A DNA stretch of 64,000 nt from 13-2-20CM-68-14 sp051955535 (GCA_051955535.1 JBQCGP010000029.1:62001-126000); one strand, 5' to 3'; shown: positions 30,815-39,614, counted from the stretch's first letter. Notes: generated from the letters alone by a model not told the origin. A program made the numbers and translations.

Positions 30815-33800
30815 CTACGGCATAACCGTGAGTGTCTGTAGCGCCTGCGTGACACCAGGCGTCAGGTTCGACGTCATGCTCGCCGTCGAGTCGTACCTTC
30901 CGGGGGTGTCTGCGGTGGCGTCGTAGCCGAAGCTCACCGATCCACCCGGCGTGGGGCCGCTCAGGTCGACGGAGTACTGCGTGCTGTCCGCCGGTGCCGA
31001 GGCGAGGTTGGCGCCGCTCGACCCGTCACGGTTCTCCGCGCCCCAGTTCTGGCCGGAGGTCGGATCACCGGAACCGGCGTTGGCGCCGACGCCGTATGCG
31101 ATCGTGATCTGCTCGCCGGTGTTGGAAGCCGTGTTTGCGAACCAGATCTCGAACGAGTGGGTCGTGGCGTTGCCGAAGTTCTTCACGCCCTCCCAGTCGA
31201 CCACCGTCCAGTGGCTGCTGCCGGCGCCGAGTGTCGCCACGTAGAGGTGCCCGGCACCCGTTGACGATGGGTTCAGGTCGGTCCACAACGGCGCGACGAC
31301 ATTGTTCGGCCGCGCCGGGTTTGGGAAGTGCTGCGGCAGGAAGACGATGTCCTGCTGAGTGCCGCCCCCGAGCACGACATAGCCGTTCGAGACGACACCG
31401 ATCGACGAGTAGGTCTCGGCCCCGTAGAGCACGGGGGTGGTGAGGGAGAAGTTCGAGATCGTGTCGTCTCCGACACCCGCGACCGGCCCGACGCCAAGAG
31501 CGCTGAGCGGAACGTACCCGAACGGCTCGCCGCCGCCCAGGGTGAGCCCGTTGACCCGCGGGGCCAGAGCCGGACTGAGCGTGCCGCTCCAATGTGCCCC
31601 GAAGTGCGGCGCGATCAGGGAGGCCGGCGCCGAGACGTTGCTGTAGTGCAGCCCCGGCGAGCCGCTGACCTTTATGTCCACGTTCGCCTGCACTGAAGCC
31701 AGGTTCTGCGCCGAGACGGTGCAATGCGAGCTCGCGCTCACCGGGAACGACCCAGGCGAGCACGAATGGCTCAGCGTCACGGCACCCTGCTTCTTGAAGA
31801 AGGCGACGGGCATCACCACAGGCGTGGCGCCCGCCTTTTGGGGATCCAGGGTGATCCGCCCGAAGTACTGGCCGTTGGCCACGTTCGGAGCGCTGATCGT
31901 GATCGGGAAGGTGACGGAGCCACCCGCCTTCACGTTGATGTTCCCGTTGTTGTTCCCGACGGTGATCGTCACGCCGGCTGGGGCCTGAGTCAGCACGTGA
32001 AGGACCTGATTCTGGCCGGAGACATTGATCGCCGTCCGGGAGGTCGAGATCTGGCCCGGCATCGTCGACGCGTCGACGCTGGCCAGGTTGAGGTCGATGC
32101 GGTGGAGTGTGTCGGTCCCCGCCGCGACGAAGTCCGTGAACGACTCGTTGAAGACGAGAGTCGGGTTCACCGCACGATCGGCGCGGATCGAGCCGGCCCC
32201 GTCGTCGAACGGAGTCGCCGGAGTGACGCCGTCCTCCTTGACCACATCCTGAACCGACGAGGTCATCAGCGCCGACTTGATCTCCTCAGGCGTCCAGCTC
32301 GGGTGAACCGCTTTGACCAGCGCCGACACGCCGGCCGCGTGCGGGCTCGCCATCGAAGTGCCGGCGATCGCCTGATAAAGGTTGCCGGGCGGCCCGTTGT
32401 CGGCGGTCGTCTGGTCCGGCTGCGGCGTCATGCCCGCGAGGACCTGCACGCCCGGCGCAGTGACGTCGGGCTTGATCCAGTCGCCGGTCGGCCCGCGCGA
32501 TGAGAAGCTTGCCATTACGTCGGCCTGGCTCGGCTGTGCGGTGCCCTGCGCCCACGTGGCCATCACGTTCGTGTGCGAGCTGACGAAGTTGGCGATCGAG
32601 TTCGAGTTGAACTGTGTCTGGATCGCCGGCAGGTAGTGGTTGTCAGACTCGAGGTCGGTCACTGCGGCCGACTGGTTGTAGAGGATCATTCCGGCCGCGC
32701 CGCCCGCGAGGACCCTGCGACCCTTGTCGACGCGGCCGTTGTTGCCGCGCGCGCAGACGACGACCTTGCCCGTCGCGGTGTTGGCCGCGAGCGTGTTCTC
32801 GCAGAGCGCTGTCTCGCCCGGCAGGCTCGACGCCAGGACGACCGGGGTCGGGGTCGAGATGCCGTTGGTCAGCGTGACACCCGGAACGTCGAGCGTCGCG
32901 CCGCCGTCCGCGGTCAGGTGGAGCGTCGAGTTGAACGAGCGCGGGCCCGTCGAGGCCCCGACGGTCGTCGTCCACGGGCCGCCGTGATCCGACGTGCCCG
33001 AGCCGGGACCCGCGTTGCCGGCCGCCGCGTTGACGGAGATGCCCGCGTTGGTCGCGTCGAGGAAGGCCAGCTCGACCGGGTCGGTATAGGGCTGCGCCCC
33101 GCCCGAGATAGAGAAGTTGATCACGTTCACGTGGTCGGCGATCGCCTGCTGGACGGCCGCGACGGAGTCGGAGTTGAAGCAGCCTTGCGCGAGGCAGACG
33201 CGGTACTCGATCACGTGCACGCCGGGGGCGATCCCGCAGACCGGCCCGCGCTCGACGCCGTAGAGGACGGCCGAGCTGACACAGTCGCCGGCTGCCGTGG
33301 TCATGGTGTGCGTGCCATGACCCTCGGGGTCGCGCGGAGAGCACACCTTGGTGGTGTTGTTGCAGAACTCCTGCCCGTCGGAGCCGATATTGGCCATGTA
33401 GGTCGCGGTCTTCGCGTAAGCGCCGATGAGCTTGTTGTTGCAGCTGAACGCGGGGCCGAGATGAGCGACGTCACCGCCCGTTGCGAAGTCGCCGCACCCG
33501 CGCAGGCCACCCGGAGGCGCCGAGATTCCGGACGGCGAGAGCATCGGGTGCTCCGGCCAAATGCCTGTGTCGAGGACGCCGACGATCACGTTCGAGCCGG
33601 CGTTGGACGGCCCGCCCAGGCTGGGCCACACGTTCGTCGCGCCGATGAAGCCGGTGTTGTCGTCGAGCGGATGCTGGAGCGTGTCCTTCTGCACCGCGGC
33701 GACGCCCTTGATCTTCAAGAGCTTCGAGATCTCGTTGCCCGGCACCTGCGCCGCAACTCCGCCGTACACCAGTTGATAGCCCTGGCGGATCGTGACCCCG

Positions 33801-34231
33801 CGGACCTTCGCGAGGATCGCCTTGCTGACCGCGCGCGAATACTTCTTCGTGTAACTGCCGTACGCCTTGACGGCCGCACTATTCAGCGCCAGCTTCACGC
33901 CGGTCGCCCGGGGACTCGTGGCGCGCAGGCCCACGACGCCGCCCGCGTACGAGGCGGTCGCGTCGAAGTCGTACTTGATCATGACGTTGACCGGCCTCGA
34001 GCTCTTGATCCCGAGCAACGACTGGTCGGTCCGCGCAAGCCGGCCGCTGAGCGACTTGTCGCCGGTGTAGGTGGAATCCGGCGTCAGGCCTGTGGCCGTG
34101 AACTTGGCGCTCGACGGGGATGTCTGCGACGCCGAGCTTGTCGCCGCGATCAGGGCAGCGAACGCCGCAATTGCGACGAACAGTGGGAGCTTGCGCGCGA
34201 CCGCGCGACTCCCCTTTTGGGCTCTGGACAA
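30815..34231 (-). CDS. Large exported S8 subtilase with PA domain
   Basis: 1,138 aa from TTG at 34231, chosen because GGAGAGGGGAG lies 5 nt upstream; a TTG at 34255 is an alternative. Signal peptide about residues 1-34 (LFVAIAAFAALIAATSSASQ); I9-type propeptide to about 190. Catalytic Asp in VGVLDTGIWPEHPML (about 218), His in EGHGTHTMTTAAGD (about 305), Ser in AGTSMASPHAAGVSALV (about 625). A PA domain (about 430-540, CENTLAANTATGKVVVCARG) is inserted before Ser, as in plant-type subtilases. The C-terminal 450 residues hold Fn3/Ig-like domains. Probably secreted and active on extracellular protein. Confidence 0.93.
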   Translation of the reverse strand: MSRAQKGSRAVARKLPLFVAIAAFAALIAATSSASQTSPSSAKFTATGLTPDSTYTGDKSLSGRLARTDQSLLGIKSSRPVNVMIKYDFDATASYAGGVVGLRATSPRATGVKLALNSAAVKAYGSYTKKYSRAVSKAILAKVRGVTIRQGYQLVYGGVAAQVPGNEISKLLKIKGVAAVQKDTLQHPLDDNTGFIGATNVWPSLGGPSNAGSNVIVGVLDTGIWPEHPMLSPSGISAPPGGLRGCGDFATGGDVAHLGPAFSCNNKLIGAYAKTATYMANIGSDGQEFCNNTTKVCSPRDPEGHGTHTMTTAAGDCVSSAVLYGVERGPVCGIAPGVHVIEYRVCLAQGCFNSDSVAAVQQAIADHVNVINFSISGGAQPYTDPVELAFLDATNAGISVNAAAGNAGPGSGTSDHGGPWTTTVGASTGPRSFNSTLHLTADGGATLDVPGVTLTNGISTPTPVVLASSLPGETALCENTLAANTATGKVVVCARGNNGRVDKGRRVLAGGAAGMILYNQSAAVTDLESDNHYLPAIQTQFNSNSIANFVSSHTNVMATWAQGTAQPSQADVMASFSSRGPTGDWIKPDVTAPGVQVLAGMTPQPDQTTADNGPPGNLYQAIAGTSMASPHAAGVSALVKAVHPSWTPEEIKSALMTSSVQDVVKEDGVTPATPFDDGAGSIRADRAVNPTLVFNESFTDFVAAGTDTLHRIDLNLASVDASTMPGQISTSRTAINVSGQNQVLHVLTQAPAGVTITVGNNNGNINVKAGGSVTFPITISAPNVANGQYFGRITLDPQKAGATPVVMPVAFFKKQGAVTLSHSCSPGSFPVSASSHCTVSAQNLASVQANVDIKVSGSPGLHYSNVSAPASLIAPHFGAHWSGTLSPALAPRVNGLTLGGGEPFGYVPLSALGVGPVAGVGDDTISNFSLTTPVLYGAETYSSIGVVSNGYVVLGGGTQQDIVFLPQHFPNPARPNNVVAPLWTDLNPSSTGAGHLYVATLGAGSSHWTVVDWEGVKNFGNATTHSFEIWFANTASNTGEQITIAYGVGANAGSGDPTSGQNWGAENRDGSSGANLASAPADSTQYSVDLSGPTPGGSVSFGYDATADTPGRYDSTASMTSNLTPGVTQALQTLTVMP

Positions 34232-34283
34232 GGTTTCTCCCCTCTCCGATCTCAAGCGGGTACCCCCCGCTCCTCGAAGCGGA

Positions 34284-34312
34284 AGTTTTCAATATCAAGA
34301 AACCGCTGTCAA
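34284..34312 (-). promoter_or_regulatory. Candidate promoter of the large S8 gene
   Basis: On the minus strand a perfect -35 TTGACA (34312-34307), 17 nt, then a poor -10 AAAACT (34289-34284), 53 nt before the TTG start. The good -35 with weak -10 suggests a regulated promoter. Confidence 0.4.
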
Positions 34313-34431
34313 GATGGATCAGGGCTCTGGACGGAGACCGGAACCGCAGTCCAGTACTTAACGCGAACTCAACCGTGAAGTGCTACAAAACCCACCGCTA
34401 GCCGGCTCATCCAGGGAGATCCTTCGTCGTT

Positions 34432-35757
34432 CTAGGAGGGCTTGGCCATCGCCCGGTAGTCGAGCGCCTTGTCGAGAGTCTCCTCGTCGACGCCGGCCTC
34501 GCGGGCGACCTCGCGGAGCGGGCGGCCGGACGCTGCCGCTTCCTTCACGATCTCCGTGGCCTTGTCGTAGCCGATGTAGGGATTGAGCGCCGTCGCCGCG
34601 GACAGCGTCAGCTCGGCGTAGCGCTCGGCGTTCTCGCGATTCGCCTCGATGCCCTGAGCGCACTTCTCGTCCAGGAGGCGGGCCGCCGCTGTGAGCAGCT
34701 CGATCGAGTCGAGCAGGTTTCGGGCGAGCAGCGGCACAAAGACGTTCAGCTCGAAGTGGCCCTGCATGCCGCCGACCGTGATCGCGGCGTCATTGCCGAT
34801 CACCTGTGCGGCCACCTGCGTGACGACCTCGGGGATGACAGGGTTGACCTTCCCGGGCATGATCGAACTGCCCTTCTGAAGCTCCGGCAGGCGGATCTCC
34901 GCGAGCCCGGCGCGCGGGCCCGAGCCCATCAAGCGCAGGTCGTTGGCGATCTTCGTGAGGGAGACGGCGACAACCTTGAGCGCGCCGGAGACCTCGACGA
35001 GGGCGTCGCGCGCCGCCTGTGACTCGAACGCGTCGGCGGGCGGCAGCACCTGGAGCCCGGTCTCCTCCGACAACTTTGCACGGACGCGCGCAGCGAACTC
35101 GGGGTGGGTGTTCAGACCGGTGCCGACCGCCGTGCCGCCGAGCGGGATCTGGCCGAGGTGGGCTAGCGTCGAGCCGACGCGGTCGTAGCCCTGGCGGACC
35201 TGTGCCGCGTAGCCGCCGAATTCCTGGCCGAGCGTCACCGGCACCGCGTCCATCAAATGCGTGCGTCCCGACTTGACGACGTCGTCGAACTCGGCCGCCT
35301 TGCCCTGCAGCGAGTCGGCGAGCCCCTGCAACGCAGGCAGGAGGTCGTTGACGATCCCATCGAGCGCCGCCAGGTGGACCGCGGACGGGAAGACGTCGTT
35401 CGAGGACTGGCCCATGTTGACGTCGTCGTTCGCGTGGACGTCCTCGCCGGCCAGCGTCGCGATCACCTCGTTGGCGTTCATATTCGAGGACGTCCCCGAC
35501 CCGGTCTGGAAGACGTCGATCGGGAACTGGTCGTCGAGCTCGCGTGCGGCGACGCGGTCGGCCGCCGGGGCGATCCGCTCGGCCTTGTCGGCCTCCAGCA
35601 GCCCGAGCTCGGCGTTCACCCGAGCGGCGGCCGCCTTGATCCGACCCAGCCAACGCGCGACCGGGGCGGGAATTGGCTCTCCCGACACCGGAAAGTTCTC
35701 TACGGCCTTGCGCGTCTCGCCTCCCCAGAGCTCCTCTCGCGCTTCGGTCTGCGACAT
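34432..35757 (-). CDS. fumC: Class II fumarate hydratase FumC
   Basis: 441 aa. Family signatures: FQTGSGTSSNMNANEVIA, HANDDVNMGQSSNDVFPSA, SGRTHLMDAVPVTLGQEFGG and the fumarase/aspartase signature GSSIMPGKVNP (catalytic Ser loop). It reversibly hydrates fumarate to malate in the TCA cycle as a homotetramer without Fe-S. Slightly short at the N-terminus compared with E. coli FumC. ATG at 35757 is preferred over the adjacent GTG at 35760. No Shine-Dalgarno is seen. The intergenic repeat copy B lies 30 nt upstream. Confidence 0.93.
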   Translation of the reverse strand: MSQTEAREELWGGETRKAVENFPVSGEPIPAPVARWLGRIKAAAARVNAELGLLEADKAERIAPAADRVAARELDDQFPIDVFQTGSGTSSNMNANEVIATLAGEDVHANDDVNMGQSSNDVFPSAVHLAALDGIVNDLLPALQGLADSLQGKAAEFDDVVKSGRTHLMDAVPVTLGQEFGGYAAQVRQGYDRVGSTLAHLGQIPLGGTAVGTGLNTHPEFAARVRAKLSEETGLQVLPPADAFESQAARDALVEVSGALKVVAVSLTKIANDLRLMGSGPRAGLAEIRLPELQKGSSIMPGKVNPVIPEVVTQVAAQVIGNDAAITVGGMQGHFELNVFVPLLARNLLDSIELLTAAARLLDEKCAQGIEANRENAERYAELTLSAATALNPYIGYDKATEIVKEAAASGRPLREVAREAGVDEETLDKALDYRAMAKPS

Positions 35758-35786
35758 CACGTCGAGTCTACTCCCGGCAATCCGAC

Positions 35787-35862
35787 GCAGGGACTGACCT
35801 TCGCCAGGGGGTCTGTCCCAACAACCTCTATCGGGACAGTCCCCGTTCGGGGACAGTCACTG
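35787..35862. repeat. Dispersed two-hairpin intergenic repeat, copy B
   Basis: Homologous to copy A at 17839. It starts GCAGGGACTGACC and ends GGGACAGTCCCCGTTCGGGG followed by ACAGTCACTG. Hairpin 1 here is GGGACTGACC with GGTCTGTCCC; its arm differs from copy A yet still pairs, which suggests the fold is kept. The remaining 190 nt up to 36052 hold no feature I can support. Confidence 0.75.
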
Positions 35863-36052
35863 AAGGACGAACACTTTGGCCGGCCCTTCGCTTGCTCTCT
35901 CCCCCTGTTAAGGCAGCAGCAGGCGCCGACTGGCCACGTACCTGCCTCCACACGTCCGCCGGTCCCCTCCTGACCGCGCGGCAAGGTAGCAAGGAACGGA
36001 CCCCGGTGGAGCCTTGGCTATCTCGTGGTGACATCGGCCCGCTAGCGGCGGT

Positions 36053-36253
36053 TCAGGAGGCGGCGTACAACCGCCGGCGCTCCGGAGGCCGCTCGCGGAG
36101 GATCCTGCGCAGCTTCTCCGTGAGGTCAGCCACCGAGGCCCAGCCGACGTAATCGCAGCGCTTGCACTCCCCGGCTTGCACGTGCTCGCCCTGCCGCGCC
36201 TGGATCTGCCTGACATCGCCGCAGCGGAGACACTCGACCATGAGCGTGTCCAT
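36053..36253 (-). CDS. Small zinc-ribbon protein, 66 aa
   Basis: 66 aa. MVECLRCGDVRQIQARQGEH and AGECKRCDYVGWASVADLTE hold two CxxC motifs (about residues 8-11 and 30-33), a typical single zinc ribbon, then a basic helical tail (KLRRILRERPPERRRLYAAS). ATG at 36253 or, four codons later, the Met of MVECL. Divergent from the peptidase gene at 36333. Function unknown; perhaps nucleic-acid binding. Confidence 0.7.
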   Translation of the reverse strand: MDTLMVECLRCGDVRQIQARQGEHVQAGECKRCDYVGWASVADLTEKLRRILRERPPERRRLYAAS

Positions 36254-36332
36254 AGCCGCTTGAATCGGCGGTTCAGGTCGCCCAGGCGTCCCTCGAACGA
36301 GGGATCGCCGCCGTCCGGGCGAACGTCTGAAC

Positions 36333-37370
36333 GTGCGCGCGCGAGAGCTCGGAATCGCGGTCGGCGAGGGCGAGCCCGGGCCGAACAACGCGATCACGGA
36401 CGTTGCGGGCGCCCGCGTCGGCCACACGACGCTGATGGAGGGCGACGGCGTCCGCACCGGGGTCACCGTCCTTTTTCCGCACGAAGGCGACCCCGCCTCG
36501 GACCCTGTCTTCGCGGCCTCGCACCGGCTCAACGGCAACGGCGAGCTCACCGGGCTCGAATGGGTACGGGAGTCGGGCCTCTTGACGTCACCGGTCGGGT
36601 TGACGAACACGTTCAGCGTCGGGGTCGTCCGCGATGCTCTCGTCGCGGCCGCGCCGCCCGAGCCCGACTGGCACCTGCCGGTCGTCGGCGAGACGTACGA
36701 CGGCTTCCTCAACGACATCCGCGGGATGCACGTTCGCGCCGAGCACGTCGACGCCGCGATCGACGCCGCGGCCGGAGGGCCCGTACCGGAGGGCAGCGTC
36801 GGGGGCGGAACCGGGATGATCTGCCACGACTTCAAGGGTGGCATCGGCACCGCCTCGCGCGTGGTCGGCGAGCACGTCGTCGGAGTGCTCGTCCAGGCCA
36901 ACTACGGCAGGCGGCGGCGCTTTCGCGTCAACGGGCTGCCCGTCGGCGAGGCGATCGGCGACCGGATCCCCGCGCGGGAGCGCGGGGGCGTCGGCGAGGG
37001 GTCGATCATCGGCATCGTCGGGACGGATGCGCCCCTGCTGCCCCACCAGTGCGAACGGCTGGCGCAGCGCGCGGCGCTCGGCGTCGCGCGCGTCGGCGGC
37101 GCCGGCGAGCACTCGAGCGGCGATCTCTTCCTCGCGTACGCAACCGGGAACCGCGGCCTGGCCGCTCTCGAGCGGCCGGGTGAGGTCGCGTTGCGCATGC
37201 AGTCGTACGCGCACGCGAACGAGCTCTTCTACGCCGTCATCGAGGCGACGGAGGAGGCGATCCTGAACGCACTGCTCGCGGCGAAGACGATGACCGGCTA
37301 CGACGGCAACACCGTGTACGCGCTCGACCCTGACGTGCTTGTCGAGACTTTGGCCCGGCTTCGGCCCTAA
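36333..37370 (+). CDS. P1-family peptidase (DmpA/L-aminopeptidase-D-esterase type)
   Basis: 345 aa from GTG at 36333. NNAITDVAGARVGHTTLMEG at the N-terminus, GLTNTFSVGVVRDAL, and VPEGSVGGGTGMICHDFKGG (about residues 145-172) followed later by GEHSSGDLFLAYATGN (about 265) match the DmpA fold, in which the chain cleaves itself before a nucleophilic Ser (the HSSGD Ser is the likely nucleophile). These enzymes release N-terminal D- or L-amino acids or act on beta-peptides. The protein is cytoplasmic. Confidence 0.9.
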   Translation: MRARELGIAVGEGEPGPNNAITDVAGARVGHTTLMEGDGVRTGVTVLFPHEGDPASDPVFAASHRLNGNGELTGLEWVRESGLLTSPVGLTNTFSVGVVRDALVAAAPPEPDWHLPVVGETYDGFLNDIRGMHVRAEHVDAAIDAAAGGPVPEGSVGGGTGMICHDFKGGIGTASRVVGEHVVGVLVQANYGRRRRFRVNGLPVGEAIGDRIPARERGGVGEGSIIGIVGTDAPLLPHQCERLAQRAALGVARVGGAGEHSSGDLFLAYATGNRGLAALERPGEVALRMQSYAHANELFYAVIEATEEAILNALLAAKTMTGYDGNTVYALDPDVLVETLARLRP

Positions 37371-37380
37371 TCGGCCAAGG

Positions 37381-37403
37381 CGTCGCTTGCGATGCCGCCT
37401 AAA
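37381..37403 (+). repeat. GCTTGCGATGCCGCCTAAA repeat, copy 1, with hairpin
   Basis: The 23 nt at 37381-37403 match 38971-38993 at 22 positions. In both places a hairpin follows directly: here GGCCGCGCG/CGCGCGGCC (37405-37429). It lies after the peptidase stop and before the convergent end of the reductase gene, so the hairpin can serve as a terminator for both. Confidence 0.6.
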
Positions 37404-37475
37404 AGGCCGCGCGATTCACTCGCGCGGCCGCTTGATCCGGGTTGCGAAGAAACATTCGGTGGAGCGAACGCACTG

Positions 37476-38480
37476 CTAGTCGGTCGAGTATTTGGGCTGT
37501 ACCTTCTCGCCGCGGATCGAGGCGACTGCGTTGTTGGCCGCGATCGCGGCCTCGCCCATGCCAATCGTGATCAGCGTGATCTTGCCGGGATATCCCGCGA
37601 CGTCTCCCGCCGCGTACACACGCGGGAGGTTCGTCTCGCAAGTGGTCGGGTCGATCTTGATCTGACGCTTCCCTTCCAGGTCCAGCCCCCAGTCCGCAAT
37701 CGCGCCGAGGTGCGAGTGGAAGCCGAGGAGCGTGATCAGCGCATCGCACTCGACCTGCTCGGTGTCGCCGCTCTCCGTGTTCTCGACCGTGACGGCGCTG
37801 ATGTGGCCGTCGCCGTGGACCGCGCGCACCTCGTAGGGGGTGAGGATCTTGACGCGCCCCTGACTCTCGAGCTCTTTCGCCTCGTTGACCGACGACTCGA
37901 GCGCGCGGAAGTTGTCGCGCCGGTGCACCAGCGCGATCGGATGCTTCGCCGTGTCCTGGAGCCCGAGCGTCCAATCGAGCGCGCTGTCGCCGCCGCCAAC
38001 GATCACGCAGGTGCGATCGCGGAAGACGTCCTTCTGGCGGACGAAGTAGTGGAGGCCTTTCCCCTCCCAGTCGTCGATGTCATCGATCCCGAGCTTGCGC
38101 GGCTCGAAAGCCCCGTGGCCGGCGGTGATGATCAGCGCCCGGCTCAGGTACGGACCGCCCCTGTCGGTTGTCACCGAGAGGACGTCCTCGCCGTTCTGGC
38201 TCAGCCGCTCCAGGCTCTGGACCTCCTCGCCGAGCAGCACCTCGGCGCCGTACTGGAGGCCCTGCTCTGCGCAGAGCTCGACCAGCGCCTGGCCCTGGAT
38301 CTTCGGGTGGCCGGCGACGTCGTAGACGTGCTTCTCGGGATAGACCGCCGCGACCTGTCCGCCGAGCTGCTCGAGGCTTTCGACGATCCGCACCGAGGCG
38401 TCGCGATGACCCGCGTAATACGCGGCAGCCAGGCCCGCTGGGCCGGCGCCGAGAATCGTGATGTCCGCGACGTCGCTCAC
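37476..38480 (-). CDS. Ferredoxin-NADP reductase, thioredoxin-reductase-like type
   Basis: 334 aa. FAD motif ITILGAGPAGLAAAYYAG at the N-terminus, NAD(P)-binding VIVGGGDSALDWTLGL (about 160) and the closing FAD contact VYAAGDVAGYPGKITL. The redox CxxC of thioredoxin reductase is absent, as in the FNR2 branch (Bacillus YumC type). It would reduce ferredoxin or an Fe-S partner with NADPH. A partner ferredoxin is not adjacent. Followed downstream by the reading end of a convergent peptidase gene. Confidence 0.88.
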   Translation of the reverse strand: MSDVADITILGAGPAGLAAAYYAGHRDASVRIVESLEQLGGQVAAVYPEKHVYDVAGHPKIQGQALVELCAEQGLQYGAEVLLGEEVQSLERLSQNGEDVLSVTTDRGGPYLSRALIITAGHGAFEPRKLGIDDIDDWEGKGLHYFVRQKDVFRDRTCVIVGGGDSALDWTLGLQDTAKHPIALVHRRDNFRALESSVNEAKELESQGRVKILTPYEVRAVHGDGHISAVTVENTESGDTEQVECDALITLLGFHSHLGAIADWGLDLEGKRQIKIDPTTCETNLPRVYAAGDVAGYPGKITLITIGMGEAAIAANNAVASIRGEKVQPKYSTD

Positions 38481-38507
38481 GGCCCCGATGCTAGCGAGGG
38501 TATTTGG

Positions 38508-38963
38508 CTACACGCAGTCGCTTGCTTCGAAGTCCGCGTGGCCACGGCCCGGCTGGCAGCGCTGCGTCCGGACGGCGGATTGGAGCCTCCAACCGGCGCC
38601 GTCGGGGACGAAGCGGAGGACGTCGCGGGTCGCGCGGACGGAGTCGTCAGCGAGGCCGTCCAGGACGACCGTGACCGTGGTCGGCCCGCTGCCCTCCGGC
38701 GGCGCCTCGGCCTGCGTGGTCGTGAGTGAGACCTGCTGCAGGTCGGCGCGCACGAACTCGAGGCCAAGCTGCGTCGGCGACGCGGACCCCGGACGATTCT
38801 TCAGATACTCGTTGAACGACGCCACGACCTGTTTCTCGTCGCCGCCCGTCATCGGCGCGCCGTTCCATGAAGTCGTCGTCGAGCTCGCGTGCTTGGACGA
38901 CGAACCGCAGCCCGCCAGAAGAGCCGCTGAGAAAACGAGGACTAGTGGCAGCCGGAGCCGCAA
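38508..38963 (-). CDS. Putative lipoprotein of unknown function
   Basis: About 151 aa. LPLVLVFSAALLAGCGSSSK is a type II signal peptide with lipobox LLAGC, then a Ser/Thr linker and a small domain (GGDEKQVVASFNEYLKNRPG, then VRATRDVLRFVPDGAGWRLQ) that resembles DUF4878-like or NTF2-like lipoproteins. The start is uncertain: TTG at 38963 gives a normal signal peptide, while longer starts overlap a terminator. The short C-terminal Cys (ASDCV) is free. Confidence 0.62.
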   Translation of the reverse strand: MRLRLPLVLVFSAALLAGCGSSSKHASSTTTSWNGAPMTGGDEKQVVASFNEYLKNRPGSASPTQLGLEFVRADLQQVSLTTTQAEAPPEGSGPTTVTVVLDGLADDSVRATRDVLRFVPDGAGWRLQSAVRTQRCQPGRGHADFEASDCV

Positions 38964-38970
38964 CCCGCGG

Positions 38971-38993
38971 CGCCGCTTGCGATGCCGCCTAAA
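38971..38993 (-). repeat. GCTTGCGATGCCGCCTAAA repeat, copy 2
   Basis: 22 of 23 nt identical to 37381-37403, 1.6 kb away. Followed on the plus strand by a hairpin at 38994. The orientation relative to the adjacent genes differs between the two copies. Confidence 0.6.
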
Positions 38994-39020
38994 GGAGGTG
39001 CGGGCTTTGCCCGTGCCTCC
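38994..39020 (-). terminator. Hairpin terminator after the Fe-S carrier gene
   Basis: GGAGG-TG-CGGGC (38994-39005), loop TTT, GCCCG-TG-CCTCC (39009-39020): two stems with a symmetric TG/TG internal loop. On the minus strand it is followed by TTTA, 28 nt past the stop of the IscA-like gene. Confidence 0.6.
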
Positions 39021-39048
39021 GCTAAACCCGAGCTGAGAAGGCCGCGAG

Positions 39049-39450
39049 CTAGTGCCCGCAGCCTGAGCCGCAGCCATGCGCGCCTTCTGGGGCCTCCCCT
39101 TCCTCCACTTGGAAGGAGTGCCCGCAGCCGCACGATGCGGAGACGTTCGGGTTGTTGATCGCGAAGCCGGCCTGAAGGCCGTCCACCCAGTCGATCTCCG
39201 TGCCTGCCAGGTACGGCGCGCTGAACGGGTCGACGACCACGTCGATTCCGTTCACGTGCAGCTCGTTGTCACCCTCGGTCGGCCCGCGGTCGAAGCCGAG
39301 CGCGTACTGGAACCCCGAGCAGCCGCCGCCCTGAACCGCGATCCGCAGAACGGCCGCCTCGCCCACGGGCTCCTCGGACATCAGCTCGCGGATCTTGGCC
39401 GCCGCGCTCTCGGTGAGCGTGACGAGAGTTGGCTGCTCGACGGTTGCCAC
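39049..39450 (-). CDS. IscA/ErpA-type iron-sulfur cluster carrier
   Basis: 133 aa from GTG at 39450. A-type carrier with LTESAAAKIRELMSEE, first ligand Cys in GGGCSGFQYALGFD and the paired Cys of NPNVSASCGCGHSF. Position 110 onward is an extra tail, QVEEGEAPEGAHGCGSGCGH, with two more Cys and two His. It would deliver clusters to apo-enzymes; complex I, with eight or nine clusters, is encoded divergently 165 nt away. A longer in-frame start is possible but its N-terminus lacks family similarity. Confidence 0.9.
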   Translation of the reverse strand: MATVEQPTLVTLTESAAAKIRELMSEEPVGEAAVLRIAVQGGGCSGFQYALGFDRGPTEGDNELHVNGIDVVVDPFSAPYLAGTEIDWVDGLQAGFAINNPNVSASCGCGHSFQVEEGEAPEGAHGCGSGCGH

Positions 39451-39614
39451 GGTCGCATCGTAGCAGCGTCCTCCGGCGGCACCAGACCCGTAAATTCCGC
39501 GACTTTGTAACACCTGTCTCCCGCAGTTTTCCAGGGGTTTCGGTCCCCCTCGTGCCACCCTGCCGAGACTTGATACGTTCCGGCCCGCCAGGGGCTAGGC
39601 GCGGGAGGAAAAGC

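Noticed and set aside
34253..34255. TTG at 34255 as start of the large S8 gene.
   Set aside because: The TTG at 34231 has a well-placed Shine-Dalgarno, which itself lies inside the longer frame.
32573..34378. 601-codon open frame antisense to the large S8 protease.
   Set aside because: Arg/Val/Asp-rich and domainless; sense-strand triad is intact.
35863..36052. Open frames on both strands between the repeat and the zinc-ribbon gene.
   Set aside because: Short, Arg/Ser-rich, no ribosome site and no resemblance to known proteins.
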